This document shows positions 1 to 6,544 of a stretch of DNA of 11,559 bases, piece after piece. A program made the translations under genes and the position numbers. Within the stretch, counting starts at the first letter, position 1. Every line of letters begins with the position of its first letter. The DNA is from JAENVU01 sp964639075. GTDB taxonomy: Bacteria > Actinomycetota > Acidimicrobiia > IMCC26256 > JAENVU01. Where the stretch lies: positions 1-11,559 of the forward strand of contig CAZXCB010000100.1 in the NCBI GenBank assembly GCA_964639075.1. Reading direction: 5' to 3'. Under the pieces are notes generated by a model. It made no database searches. It was not told the origin of the DNA and saw nothing but the letters and a program-made list of their open reading frames with translations.

Positions 1-1
1 G

Positions 2-661
2 GCCTACGGGCTCGCCATCGCGGCCGTGCCTGACGTCGAGCAGCACCGGCTCGACGCGATCGTCGAGCGGCTCGTCGCGATCGGCGACCAGGCCGCGACC
101 GCGCTCCAGAACGCGCAGCTCCTCGAGCAGATCCGCCACCAGGCCGTCCACGACAACCTGACCGGGCTGGCCAACCGCGCGCTCTTCGACGACGAGCTCG
201 ACAAGGTGCTCGCGCGCGCCGGCCGCGACCAGGTGCCGGTGACGGTGCTGTTCATCGACCTCGACGACTTCAAGTCGGTGAACGACCGCGCCGGCCACGG
301 CGCCGGCGACCACGTGCTCCGCACGGTGGCCACGCGCCTGGTGGGAGCCGGGCGCAAGGGTGACTCCGTGGCCCGTCTCGGCGGTGACGAGTTCACGATG
401 CTGCTGCCGGGCTCGAGCCGCGAGGACGCGGAGCAGGTCGCGCAGCGGGTCGCCCGCGTGATCTGCGAGCCGATCGTTCTCGGCGAGGAGCTGCTCACGA
501 TCCACGCGAGCGTCGGGCTCGCGACCGCGCGCGAGGACGGCGAGGACGCCGAGACCCTCCTACGGGCAGCCGATCGCTCCATGTACCGCGTGAAGCGGGC
601 CGAGCGGGTGCCGGCGGCGATGACCCACGCCGCCGGCGTCCCCATCGGCCGAGTCCCCTAG
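2..661 (+). CDS. Diguanylate cyclase (GGDEF), C-terminal part; 5' end outside window
   Basis: The reading frame is already open at the window's first bases, so this is the C-terminal part of a longer protein; the GTG at 26 is only the first in-frame start codon and is not convincing. Seen: a helix rich in Ala, Gln and Leu (around 75-130) of the type that joins an upstream GAF/PAS sensor to a cyclase. Then come the GGDEF-domain opening HDNLTGLANR, the metal-binding stretch FIDLDDFKSVND, and the signature RLGGDEF near 378-398. An RKGD motif sits five residues before GGDEF, matching the RxxD inhibitory I-site. Known for the family: dimeric GGDEF domains condense two GTP into cyclic di-GMP and the I-site gives product inhibition. 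All key catalytic residues look intact. No EAL domain follows. The stop overlaps the convergent cyclophilin stop in a shared CTAG. The sensory input is outside the window. Confidence 0.93.
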   Translation, partial: AYGLAIAAVPDVEQHRLDAIVERLVAIGDQAATALQNAQLLEQIRHQAVHDNLTGLANRALFDDELDKVLARAGRDQVPVTVLFIDLDDFKSVNDRAGHGAGDHVLRTVATRLVGAGRKGDSVARLGGDEFTMLLPGSSREDAEQVAQRVARVICEPIVLGEELLTIHASVGLATAREDGEDAETLLRAADRSMYRVKRAERVPAAMTHAAGVPIGRVP

Positions 662-1131
662 CGGTCGCGTTCCTCGACGACGACCGACCGCATGACGTCG
701 CCGACCTCGGTCGCGAGCGCGACGTCCATGCCGTCGACGACGAAGCCGAACAGGTTGTAGTCCTTGCTCAGCTTGCGGGTGCAGTCCGCGATCGTGATGA
801 AGAACTGCGAGCCGTTCGTGTTCGGGCCGGCGTTCGCCATCGCCACCGCGCCGAGGGTGTAGTCGCCCTGGACCTCCTCGTCGCGGAACTGGTAACCGGG
901 CCCGCCGCGGCCGGTGCCCTCCGGACAGCCGCCCTGGATGACGAAGTCCGGAACGACGCGGTGGAACGTGAGGCCGTCGTAGTAGCCCTGGCGCGCGAGA
1001 CCGACGAAGTTGTTGACGGTGTTCGCCGCGAGCTGCGGGTCGAGGTCCATGACGATCGTGCCGCGGTTCGTGGTGATGGTCGTGCGGTACAGCTTCGATC
1101 CGTCGATCTGGTACTCGGGCGGTTCGGCCAC
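658..1131 (-). CDS. Cyclophilin-type peptidyl-prolyl cis-trans isomerase
   Basis: This 157-residue single-domain cyclophilin would catalyse cis-trans isomerisation of prolyl bonds during folding. Seen: the catalytic block FHRVVPDFVIQGG (about 57-69, with the active Arg at 58), the GxGxGGPGYQFRDE loop, and NGSQFFIT (106-113). The usual Trp/His late in the pocket is replaced (LSKDYNLFG). There is no signal peptide, so it is probably cytoplasmic. I chose the GTG at 1131 because an AGAGGA ribosome site lies 8 bases upstream. The longer reading frame beyond it only runs out of frame through the ccmI tail and gives an Arg/Pro-rich, non-family extension. It starts 13 bases after the ccmI stop and is the last gene of the ccm block. 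Its link to cytochrome c maturation is positional only; it may simply be a housekeeping gene that joined the operon. Confidence 0.92.
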   Translation of the reverse strand: MAEPPEYQIDGSKLYRTTITTNRGTIVMDLDPQLAANTVNNFVGLARQGYYDGLTFHRVVPDFVIQGGCPEGTGRGGPGYQFRDEEVQGDYTLGAVAMANAGPNTNGSQFFITIADCTRKLSKDYNLFGFVVDGMDVALATEVGDVMRSVVVEERDR

Positions 1132-1139
1132 GGTCGGGT

Positions 1140-1145
1140 TCCTCT
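1140..1145 (-). promoter_or_regulatory. Ribosome binding site of the cyclophilin gene
   Basis: AGAGGA on the minus strand lies 8 bases before GTG 1131 and overlaps the last base of the ccmI stop codon. It decides the cyclophilin start and suggests reinitiation after ccmI. Confidence 0.7.
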
Positions 1146-1951
1146 CAGGGGGTGGACGTCGTCGACGTCGTCGACGAGGACGGGATGGCGGCGGTCTCGC
1201 CCTCAGCCTCGGCGAGGAGCTGACGTACCTGCGGGGCGAGCGGCGAGTCCGGCGCGGCCCCAAGGTACTGCCGGAACTCGGCGGCGGCCCCTTCGGGATC
1301 CGACTGGTCGCGCAGCAGGATGATGCCGCGGAAGAACCGGGCGTCCGCGTAGGCCGGGTCCAGCTGGATCGCCTTGTCGAGCAGGGTCAGCCCCTCGGCG
1401 GGGTAGCCCTGGAGCCGGATCAACCAGCCGGTGTACGCGTAGGGCTCGGGGTTCTTCGGGTCGAGCCTCGCCGCGGCCTGGAACTGGCGGAGCGCGCCCT
1501 TCACGTCGTCCGAGCCCATGAGGGAACGGGCGAGCGCGAGGCGCGCTGCGGCGTCGTTCGGCGCGTCCTTCACGTCGGCCCGCTGGTTTGCGAGCCGCCG
1601 CTTCGCCGCGGCCGCCGCCGACTCGCCCTGGCGACCGGTGATCGTGTCGCCCGGCAGGCGCGCGCCGAGCCCGAAGGCGAGCACCACGCCGACGACGACG
1701 GCGAACACCACGATCCCGCCGATCGTGAGCACCCGCCGACGCGCCGACACTCGGGCGGGCTCGACGGTGTCGGCCGGCATCGGATCACCCTCGAGCTGGT
1801 GGAGCACCCGCGCGGCGCGGGCGGTGTAGTCGGCGTGCAGGCGTGCGAACGTGTCGTCGTCGATGTTGCCCTCGGCGCGCTCGGCATCGAGGTCGTCGAG
1901 CGAGCGCAGCAGGAAGTCCCGCTCCTCGGTCAGCGCTTCGGTGTCGCTCAC
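1145..1951 (-). CDS. ccmI: CcmI-like TPR protein of cytochrome c maturation
   Basis: The 268-residue product has a cytoplasmic N-terminal stretch (about 6-50, EERDFLLRSLDDLDAERAEG followed by D/E-rich helix). This resembles the CcmI N-terminus and precedes one membrane segment (about 74-95). Outside the membrane follow three TPR-like helical pairs (about 131-165, 166-199 and 200-235; for example AIQLDPAYADARFFRGIILL). It ends in a Ser/Thr-rich low-complexity tail (258-268). Known for the family: CcmI TPRs bind apocytochrome c C-termini and hand them to the CcmF-CcmH heme lyase. In E. coli this module is fused to CcmH; here it is a separate gene. GTG 1951 was chosen because it overlaps the ccmH stop in GTGA (1948-1951). 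The longer frame upstream is out-of-frame reading of ccmH. Assignment rests on the N-terminal motif plus operon position; TPR sequence alone would not prove it. Confidence 0.85.
   Translation of the reverse strand: MSDTEALTEERDFLLRSLDDLDAERAEGNIDDDTFARLHADYTARAARVLHQLEGDPMPADTVEPARVSARRRVLTIGGIVVFAVVVGVVLAFGLGARLPGDTITGRQGESAAAAAKRRLANQRADVKDAPNDAAARLALARSLMGSDDVKGALRQFQAAARLDPKNPEPYAYTGWLIRLQGYPAEGLTLLDKAIQLDPAYADARFFRGIILLRDQSDPEGAAAEFRQYLGAAPDSPLAPQVRQLLAEAEGETAAIPSSSTTSTTSTP
1155..1177. repeat. Short 9-base tandem repeat in the ccmI tail
   Basis: GACGTCGTC occurs twice in direct succession (1155-1163, 1164-1172) and a third copy begins (GACGA, 1173-1177). On the minus strand it encodes the Ser-Thr-rich end of CcmI. 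A multiple-of-three unit keeps the frame if the copy number changes. Confidence 0.7.
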
Positions 1952-2418
1952 GGCGCCGGATCCGCGTCGTGGCGGTGACGGGCGACGAGCTCCTCGTCGT
2001 CGGCGGTTGCGGTCAGCCGCGGCTGGCGCTGCCAACAACGCAGGGCCATCGCGAGACCTCCGGCGGCGATGAGGACCGCCACGATCGGCAACGCCCAGAC
2101 CAGCATCCCGACGCCGCTCCCCGGTGGCTTCAGCAGGATGGACTCACCGTTGTTGTCGACGTAGTGCTGCCGGATCGCGTCGATCGACTCCCCGCGGCGG
2201 AGGCGCCTCGCGATGTCGCGGCGGACGAGCCGGGCCGAAGCGGCCGAGCTGTCGGCGACGGAGAGCCCCTCGCAGTCGACGCAGCGCAGCTCGCTCGCAA
2301 GGCTGCGCGTCTGCTCCGCGATGGACGGGTGCTCGCTCCGCGGCCAGAGCGCCACCGCGAGCACGACGGCGGCCACGAGGCCGATCAGGATCCACAGGGT
2401 CTTGCGGGTGGACGTCAC
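1948..2418 (-). CDS. ccmH: CcmH-type thiol oxidoreductase/heme lyase subunit
   Basis: This 156-residue membrane protein has an N-terminal membrane segment (about 8-24), the periplasm-side motif LRCVDCEGLSVADS with the CxxC pair at Cys46 and Cys49, and the family's RGESIDAIRQHYVDNNGESILLKPP stretch in two adjoining parts (about 75-99). A second membrane segment follows (about 103-126), then a short charged tail. Known for the family: CcmH (CcmL) CxxC reduces or resolves the disulfide of apocytochrome CXXCH sites and works with CcmF and CcmI. The residue after the second Cys is Glu where many homologues have Gln. The start GTG 2418 overlaps the ccmG stop (GTGA, 2415-2418), and the stop overlaps the ccmI start likewise. 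The separation of CcmH and the TPR domain resembles the CcmH/CcmI arrangement of alphaproteobacteria rather than the E. coli fusion. Confidence 0.93.
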   Translation of the reverse strand: MTSTRKTLWILIGLVAAVVLAVALWPRSEHPSIAEQTRSLASELRCVDCEGLSVADSSAASARLVRRDIARRLRRGESIDAIRQHYVDNNGESILLKPPGSGVGMLVWALPIVAVLIAAGGLAMALRCWQRQPRLTATADDEELVARHRHDADPAP

Positions 2419-2960
2419 TGCGCACCGCGCGAGTACTCGAGCATCTTGTCGAGCTGTGCGGTCGTGATCGGCCCGATCACCGATCCCACGATCACTCCGG
2501 ACGGCGAGATCGCGAACGTCTCCGGCTGGCCTACCGTCGCGAAGTCGAGCGTCGCCTGCTCGGCACCACCGTCGTTCGCGACCGTCCAGGCGATGCCATC
2601 GGCCTTGGCCGCGGCGCGGATGGCGCCAGCGAGATCGTCCCGAGGAATGCCCAACATCACGACGCTCGGGTCGTTGGCATGGGCCGCGTACCAACGCCGA
2701 AGCACCGGCAGCTCGTCGCGGCACGGGCGGCACCACGAATTCCAGAAGTTCACGATCACCGTCTTGCCCGCGAGATCGGCGGTCGTCACCTTCGTGCCGT
2801 CGAGGCGGGTGAGCGAGAGCTCGGGCGCGGGCTTGCCGAGGAGCCGACTGGTGTTCGCGTCCGCGCGCGGATCGGTGTCGACGTTCGCCGCGAGCAGCGC
2901 GGCCAGCACCACGATCACGGCGCCCGCGCCGATCGCGATCCACCGGAACGGATGCTTCAT
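2415..2960 (-). CDS. ccmG: Membrane-anchored TlpA/ResA-like thioredoxin (CcmG role)
   Basis: The 181-residue product has an N-terminal membrane anchor (about 7-25) and an extracytoplasmic thioredoxin-like domain. Motifs: GKPAPELSLTRLDGTKV (about 42-58), the active site FWNSWCRPCRDE with Cys77 and Cys80, and the probable cis-proline in GQPETF (Pro146). Known for the family: CcmG/ResA/TlpA proteins pass electrons to apocytochrome c or CcmH so that heme can be attached to free cysteines. They are themselves reduced across the membrane by CcdA or DsbD, neither of which is in this window. The ATG start overlaps the ccmF stop (ATGA, 2957-2960), and the stop overlaps the ccmH start. ResA-like is the safe family call; the CcmG role comes from its position between ccmF and ccmH. 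Confidence 0.93.
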   Translation of the reverse strand: MKHPFRWIAIGAGAVIVVLAALLAANVDTDPRADANTSRLLGKPAPELSLTRLDGTKVTTADLAGKTVIVNFWNSWCRPCRDELPVLRRWYAAHANDPSVVMLGIPRDDLAGAIRAAAKADGIAWTVANDGGAEQATLDFATVGQPETFAISPSGVIVGSVIGPITTAQLDKMLEYSRGAQ

Positions 2961-5062
2961 GCGGGCGCGCCCGCTCCCACGACGTCGCTGTCGGGCTGTC
3001 CGCCGTCGGGGTCACACTCGGGAGCGCGACCGGATGCAGGGACGCTCGGCGACCGGTGGCGGTCCACGACGATGCGGCGCTTCGTTCGGGGCACGAGCGC
3101 GATGACCGTCCCGAGCGCCATCAGCCCGCCACCGAGCCAGAGCCAGAACGTGAGCGGCTGCACCTGCACGCCGATGGTCACGCGCCCGGATTCGTTGGGC
3201 GTCGAGACCAGCGTGAGGTACACGTCCTCGAGCAGACCCGTGCGTACCGACGGGGTCCCGATGCCCTCGTTCGCGTTGGAGAACGTGGAGATCGCCGGCG
3301 CGTACGTGCCGAGCACCTCGCCCCCGCGCGCGACGCGGACCGTGACGGACACGACGTTCTTCTGGGCGCCGCGCGTCACGTGCCGACCCGTGTAGGTCAC
3401 CTCGTAGCGCCCGACGGTGGCCGATTGCCCGCGCTGCAGCCGCACCTCGCGCTTGGTGCCGAACGAGCCGCTCGCCGCGAGCACGACCGCGATCGCGATC
3501 ACCCCGAGGTGCACCACGAGCCCGCCGTAGCGTCGCGGGTTGCCGGCCACCGTACGTCCGAGCGCGGCGACGGGGTTGCAGCCGTCCCCGCGCCGGCGGG
3601 CCCGCACCGCCACCCAGGTCTCGCGGACGATCGCGACCGTCGCGAACGCGGCGAGCCCGAACGCCACGACCGTCGTCCAATCGCGCGTCCACGCGACGAC
3701 GGTGAGGAGCATCATCGCCACCCCGGCGATCGCGGGAAGGAGCAAGCGCTCCTGGAGCACCGCGCCGCTCGTCGCCCGCCACGGCAGGGCCGGCGCGACG
3801 GCCATGAGGAACAGCAGCGCGAGCCCGAGCGGCGAGCCGAGCCGGTCGAAGTACGGCTCGCCGACCGACAGCGTGCTCCCCCGCAAGGACTCGGCGAGCA
3901 GCGGGAACACCGTGCCGAGCAGCACCACGAACGCGAGACCGGCGAACAGGACGTTGTTGGCGAGGAACGCGGCCTCACGCGAGACCGGCGAGTCGATCCG
4001 GCCGGGGCTGTGCAGCGTGTCGGCCCGCCAGGCGATCAGGGCGACCCCACCGAGCATCACGATCACGAGAAACGTCAGCAACCACGGCCCGATGGCCGAC
4101 TGCGAGAACGCGTGGACGGACGTGACGATCCCCGACCGGGTGAGGAACGTCCCGAGGATGGTCAGCGCGAACGTCGCGATGACGAGCGACAGGTTCCAGA
4201 CGCGGAGCATGCCGCGTCGTTCCTGCACCATCACCGAGTGGATGAACGCGGTCGCGGTGAGCCACGGCAGCAGCGACGCGTTCTCGACCGGATCCCAACC
4301 CCAGTAGCCGCCCCAGCCGAGCACCTCGTAGCTCCACCACGCGCCGAGCACGATGCCCACGGTGAGGAACCCCCACGCGACGAGCGTCATGCGACGCGTG
4401 TCCTCGAGCCAGCCCTCGCCGAACCGACCGGTGACCAGCGCGGCGACCGCGAACGAGAACGGCACGGTCATGCCGACGTACCCGAGGTAGAGCATCGGCG
4501 GGTGAAAAGCCATGAGCGGGTGGTTCTGGAGCAGCGGGTTCGGTCCGCGCCCGTCGGTCGGCGTGATCCCGGCGATCAGCTGGAACGGGTTGGCGGCGAC
4601 TGCCATGAAGACGAAGAAGAAGAGCGTGACGCCGAGGCCGACGATCAGGGCCCACGCCACCATCGGATCCTCCATCCGGTGGCGGAACCGGACGGCGACG
4701 ACGCTGAAGTACCCCGCGAGCAGGAGCACCCACAGCAGGATCGAGCCCTCGAGCGCGGCCCAGAGACCGGTGATCGTGAACAGCGTCGGCGTGGACACGG
4801 AGTTGTTCTCGGCGACGTACCGGATCGTGAAGTCGTGGCTCAGCAGTGCCCACTCCATCGCGCCGACCGCGACGAGCGCGCCGGCCAGCACGACGAACAC
4901 GCACGTCCGGCCCGACCGCAACGCGCTGCGGTTCCCGGTCAGCACGCCGCGGAGCAGCAGGACGATCCCGACGGCCGCGCCGCCGATCCCGATCGCGATG
5001 CCGAGCACGCCGAGGGTGGCGCTCACGAGACTTCGGCTCGTCCGCTCGAATGCACGGACCAC
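2957..5062 (-). CDS. ccmF: CcmF, heme lyase subunit of cytochrome c maturation
   Basis: A 701-residue polytopic membrane protein, slightly longer than the roughly 650 residues usual for CcmF. Seen: many hydrophobic segments, the NHPLMAFHPPMLYLGYVG stretch (180-197), and the WWD heme-handling domain WGGYWGWDPVENASLLPWL (250-268). LTRSGIVTSVHAF (307-319) carries the conserved outside His. A soluble C-terminal extracytoplasmic domain (about 530-645) precedes a final membrane segment. Known for the family: CcmF takes heme from holo-CcmE and, with CcmH and CcmI, attaches it to apocytochrome c. The start is uncertain. GTG 5062 gives 701 residues but has no clear ribosome site; GTG 5026 (VSATLG) would remove 12 residues and begins just before the first membrane segment. 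It is the only gene of the block not abutting its upstream neighbour, with 82 bases after ccmE. Confidence 0.95.
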   Translation of the reverse strand: MVRAFERTSRSLVSATLGVLGIAIGIGGAAVGIVLLLRGVLTGNRSALRSGRTCVFVVLAGALVAVGAMEWALLSHDFTIRYVAENNSVSTPTLFTITGLWAALEGSILLWVLLLAGYFSVVAVRFRHRMEDPMVAWALIVGLGVTLFFFVFMAVAANPFQLIAGITPTDGRGPNPLLQNHPLMAFHPPMLYLGYVGMTVPFSFAVAALVTGRFGEGWLEDTRRMTLVAWGFLTVGIVLGAWWSYEVLGWGGYWGWDPVENASLLPWLTATAFIHSVMVQERRGMLRVWNLSLVIATFALTILGTFLTRSGIVTSVHAFSQSAIGPWLLTFLVIVMLGGVALIAWRADTLHSPGRIDSPVSREAAFLANNVLFAGLAFVVLLGTVFPLLAESLRGSTLSVGEPYFDRLGSPLGLALLFLMAVAPALPWRATSGAVLQERLLLPAIAGVAMMLLTVVAWTRDWTTVVAFGLAAFATVAIVRETWVAVRARRRGDGCNPVAALGRTVAGNPRRYGGLVVHLGVIAIAVVLAASGSFGTKREVRLQRGQSATVGRYEVTYTGRHVTRGAQKNVVSVTVRVARGGEVLGTYAPAISTFSNANEGIGTPSVRTGLLEDVYLTLVSTPNESGRVTIGVQVQPLTFWLWLGGGLMALGTVIALVPRTKRRIVVDRHRSPSVPASGRAPECDPDGGQPDSDVVGAGAPA

Positions 5063-5144
5063 GACGGCCGTCGGGACGCTCCCTCGCGGCTCGCCTCCGC
5101 TGACGCTCCGGCTCCGGCCGGGCGCCGCCTGTGCACTGCGGCAA
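5063..5144 (-). other. 82-base gap between ccmE and ccmF with repeats and a palindrome
   Basis: This is the only internal gap of any size in the ccm block. On the minus strand it holds two copies of GGAGCGTC, GC-rich dyads such as GCGGAGGCGAGCCGC, and, next to the ccmF start, the 12-base palindrome CGACGGCCGTCG (5062-5073). I see no convincing promoter and no U-run terminator. It may be a local RNA structure, a dispersed GC-rich repeat, or spacer. Confidence 0.45.
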
Positions 5145-5600
5145 TCACCGGTTCGTCACCTTGGGGGCGGTGTTCGTATCGACCTTCGGCGGCGTGTAGT
5201 CGGCGCCGTGGCGGATGAGGATCCGGTCGGAGTCGAAGGTGAGCCCGCGAGCCCAACGCCCTTCACACACCACGGGCGCCTTGGGCTCGAACAGCTCCGG
5301 CGGGTCACCGCGGTGCACGACCTTCACGGTCTTGTTGCCGTCGGTGACCTCGAAGGCGACGCCGCTCGCGGTCTCGTGGACGCTCCCCGGCACGACCGCG
5401 CCCGCGAGGCGGAAGCGCGAATCACCCTGGCTCGAGCGCTCCTGCACCGCCTCCGAGACCGTCCGGTAGAACACGACGTTCTCGGACAGCACGACGACGA
5501 GCGCGATCCCGATCACCACGACGAGCCCGCACACGACCGCAGCACCGACGTACCGGCCCTTGGTGCGCCGCGGCGCCGGAGGCGCCGTCGGCGCGCTCAC
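5145..5600 (-). CDS. ccmE: CcmE, periplasmic heme chaperone
   Basis: The 151-residue product has a short basic N-terminus, one membrane anchor (about 17-38), and an extracytoplasmic beta-barrel (OB-fold) domain with FRLAGAVVPGSV and VAFEVTDGNKTVKVVHRGDPPELF. Near the end lies RHGADYTPPKV, giving the HxxxY motif with His131 and Tyr135. Known for the family: this His forms the covalent bond to heme loaded by CcmC before transfer to CcmF. Some homologues carry Cys in place of His; this one has the canonical His. The tail after the motif is flexible. The start GTG 5600 overlaps the ccmD stop in GTGA (5597-5600), with GGAG 8 bases upstream inside ccmD. Confidence 0.95.
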   Translation of the reverse strand: MSAPTAPPAPRRTKGRYVGAAVVCGLVVVIGIALVVVLSENVVFYRTVSEAVQERSSQGDSRFRLAGAVVPGSVHETASGVAFEVTDGNKTVKVVHRGDPPELFEPKAPVVCEGRWARGLTFDSDRILIRHGADYTPPKVDTNTAPKVTNR

Positions 5601-5728
5601 GCCTGCGGCTCCGAGTCCGGCTCGGATGCCTCGGCGCGCTTGATCCGTCGCTGGAGGCGGACCGTGTACCCGACGAGGACGCCGCCACAGATCGCGTACG
5701 CCGCGACGATGTAGCCGACGTCGGTCAT
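5597..5728 (-). CDS. ccmD: CcmD-like small membrane protein (43 aa)
   Basis: This short gene encodes 43 residues beginning MTDVGYIVAAYAICGG, with one membrane segment (about 5-22), then a basic stretch YTVRLQRRIKRAEAS and an acidic tail. This is the classic CcmD layout: an aromatic-flanked helix followed by positively charged cytoplasmic residues. Known for the family: CcmD stabilises the CcmC-CcmE complex and helps release holo-CcmE with CcmAB. A ribosome site GAGGG lies 7 bases before the ATG. The gene starts 16 bases after the ccmC stop and its stop overlaps the ccmE start. CcmD is poorly conserved, so the call rests on size, topology, ribosome site and its exact place between ccmC and ccmE. 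The TGA and both flanking overlaps fit a real gene. Confidence 0.87.
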   Translation of the reverse strand: MTDVGYIVAAYAICGGVLVGYTVRLQRRIKRAEASEPDSEPQA

Positions 5729-5735
5729 GACCGCA

Positions 5736-5740
5736 CCCTC
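5736..5740 (-). promoter_or_regulatory. Ribosome binding site of ccmD
   Basis: GAGGG on the minus strand, within GTGAGGGTG, lies 7 bases before the ccmD ATG (5728) in the 16-base gap after ccmC. It supports the small gene as translated. Confidence 0.65.
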
Positions 5741-5744
5741 ACCA

Positions 5745-6527
5745 TCATTGGCCTGCTCCGGCCGGCACACCGGTGCGCTCCGCGATGGCGCGCTCGAGCT
5801 CGATCTCCTCGCGGCCTTCCTCGAGCACCGCGAGGCGGTACCGGCGGTCCAGCAGGTACACGTACACGAGGGTGAACGCGATCGTGCCCATCCAGAGTGT
5901 GACGCCCATCAGGCCGTGGATCTGCGGGTCCAGCTCGGGGTTGAAGACCGTCGCCTTCTGGTGCAGCGTCCGCCACCACTCGACGGAGAAGTGCACGATC
6001 GGCACGTCGACGAACGCGATCAGCGCCGCGATCGCGTTGCGCTTCCCCGCGCCGACGGGGTCCCCGGGGATGCGGCGGAGCGCGAGGTAGCCGAGGAACA
6101 GGAAGAACAGCAGCGCCGTGCTGACGAGCCGCGCGTCCCACGCCCACCAGAAGCCCCAGACCGGGCGACCCCAGAGCGAGCCAAGCACCAGCGCGAGGCC
6201 GGTGAAGACGACACCGAGCTCGGCCGATGCCCCGGCGACCCGGTCCCAGACGATCGAACGCGTCCGTGGCCAGAGGAACAGCGCCGAGGCGGCTGCCGTC
6301 ACGAAGAACGCGAGGTACGCGAGCCAGGCCGACGGGACGTGCAGGTACATGATCCGCTGCGCGTCGCCCTGGACGGCGTCGGGCGGCGCGCCCCAGAGCC
6401 CGAAGACCGTCAGCGCGGCGACTGACACGACGGCGCACACGCCGACGACCCGGCGCACGACCGGCAGGAGGAGCTGGTCCTGTCCCGCACCGGCGCGTGC
6501 GGGCACCAGAGGTTGCGGGTCGGCCAT
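5745..6527 (-). CDS. ccmC: CcmC, heme loading protein for CcmE
   Basis: A 260-residue membrane protein with six predicted membrane segments. Motifs: MYLHVPSAW (60-68, conserved His63), the WWD domain WGRPVWGFWWAWDARLVS (119-136), and the conserved VHFSVEWWRTLHQ (178-190, probable second heme-ligand His189). Known for the family: CcmC binds heme through two His and the tryptophan-rich motif and places it on CcmE. Two starts are possible. ATG 6527 has a strong AGAGGA 7 bases upstream and is preferred. GTG 6548 would overlap the ccmB stop in GTGA and add seven residues (VTREDAP). The C-terminus has a Glu/Arg-rich coil (about 236-252) that is not a core family feature. Confidence 0.95.
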   Translation of the reverse strand: MADPQPLVPARAGAGQDQLLLPVVRRVVGVCAVVSVAALTVFGLWGAPPDAVQGDAQRIMYLHVPSAWLAYLAFFVTAAASALFLWPRTRSIVWDRVAGASAELGVVFTGLALVLGSLWGRPVWGFWWAWDARLVSTALLFFLFLGYLALRRIPGDPVGAGKRNAIAALIAFVDVPIVHFSVEWWRTLHQKATVFNPELDPQIHGLMGVTLWMGTIAFTLVYVYLLDRRYRLAVLEEGREEIELERAIAERTGVPAGAGQ

Positions 6528-6534
6528 CGGTGCA

Positions 6535-6540
6535 TCCTCT
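6535..6540 (-). promoter_or_regulatory. Ribosome binding site of ccmC (start-deciding)
   Basis: AGAGGA on the minus strand lies 7 bases before ATG 6527. It favours that start over GTG 6548, which lies upstream of it. Confidence 0.7.
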
Positions 6541-6544
6541 CGCG

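Noticed and set aside
1155..1177. Possible CRISPR or regulatory repeat
   Set aside because: Only about 2.5 copies of a 9-base unit with no spacers; it is a coding Ser/Thr-rich tail.
1132..1263. N-terminal extension of the cyclophilin
   Set aside because: The added residues are Arg/Pro-rich, overlap ccmI out of frame, and lie upstream of the good ribosome site for GTG 1131.
5062..5144. Rho-independent terminator between ccmE and ccmF
   Set aside because: GC-rich dyads are present but there is no strong single hairpin followed by a T-run, and the genes belong to one pathway.
3056..5218. 720-codon open frame on the plus strand
   Set aside because: It is antisense to ccmF/ccmE, rich in Arg, Asp, Pro, His and Glu, and without any family motif. 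Long open antisense frames are expected in such GC-rich DNA.
4512..5714. 400-codon plus-strand open frame across ccmF, ccmE and ccmD
   Set aside because: Low-complexity Arg/Ser/Thr composition with no motif; it is a shadow of three well-supported genes.
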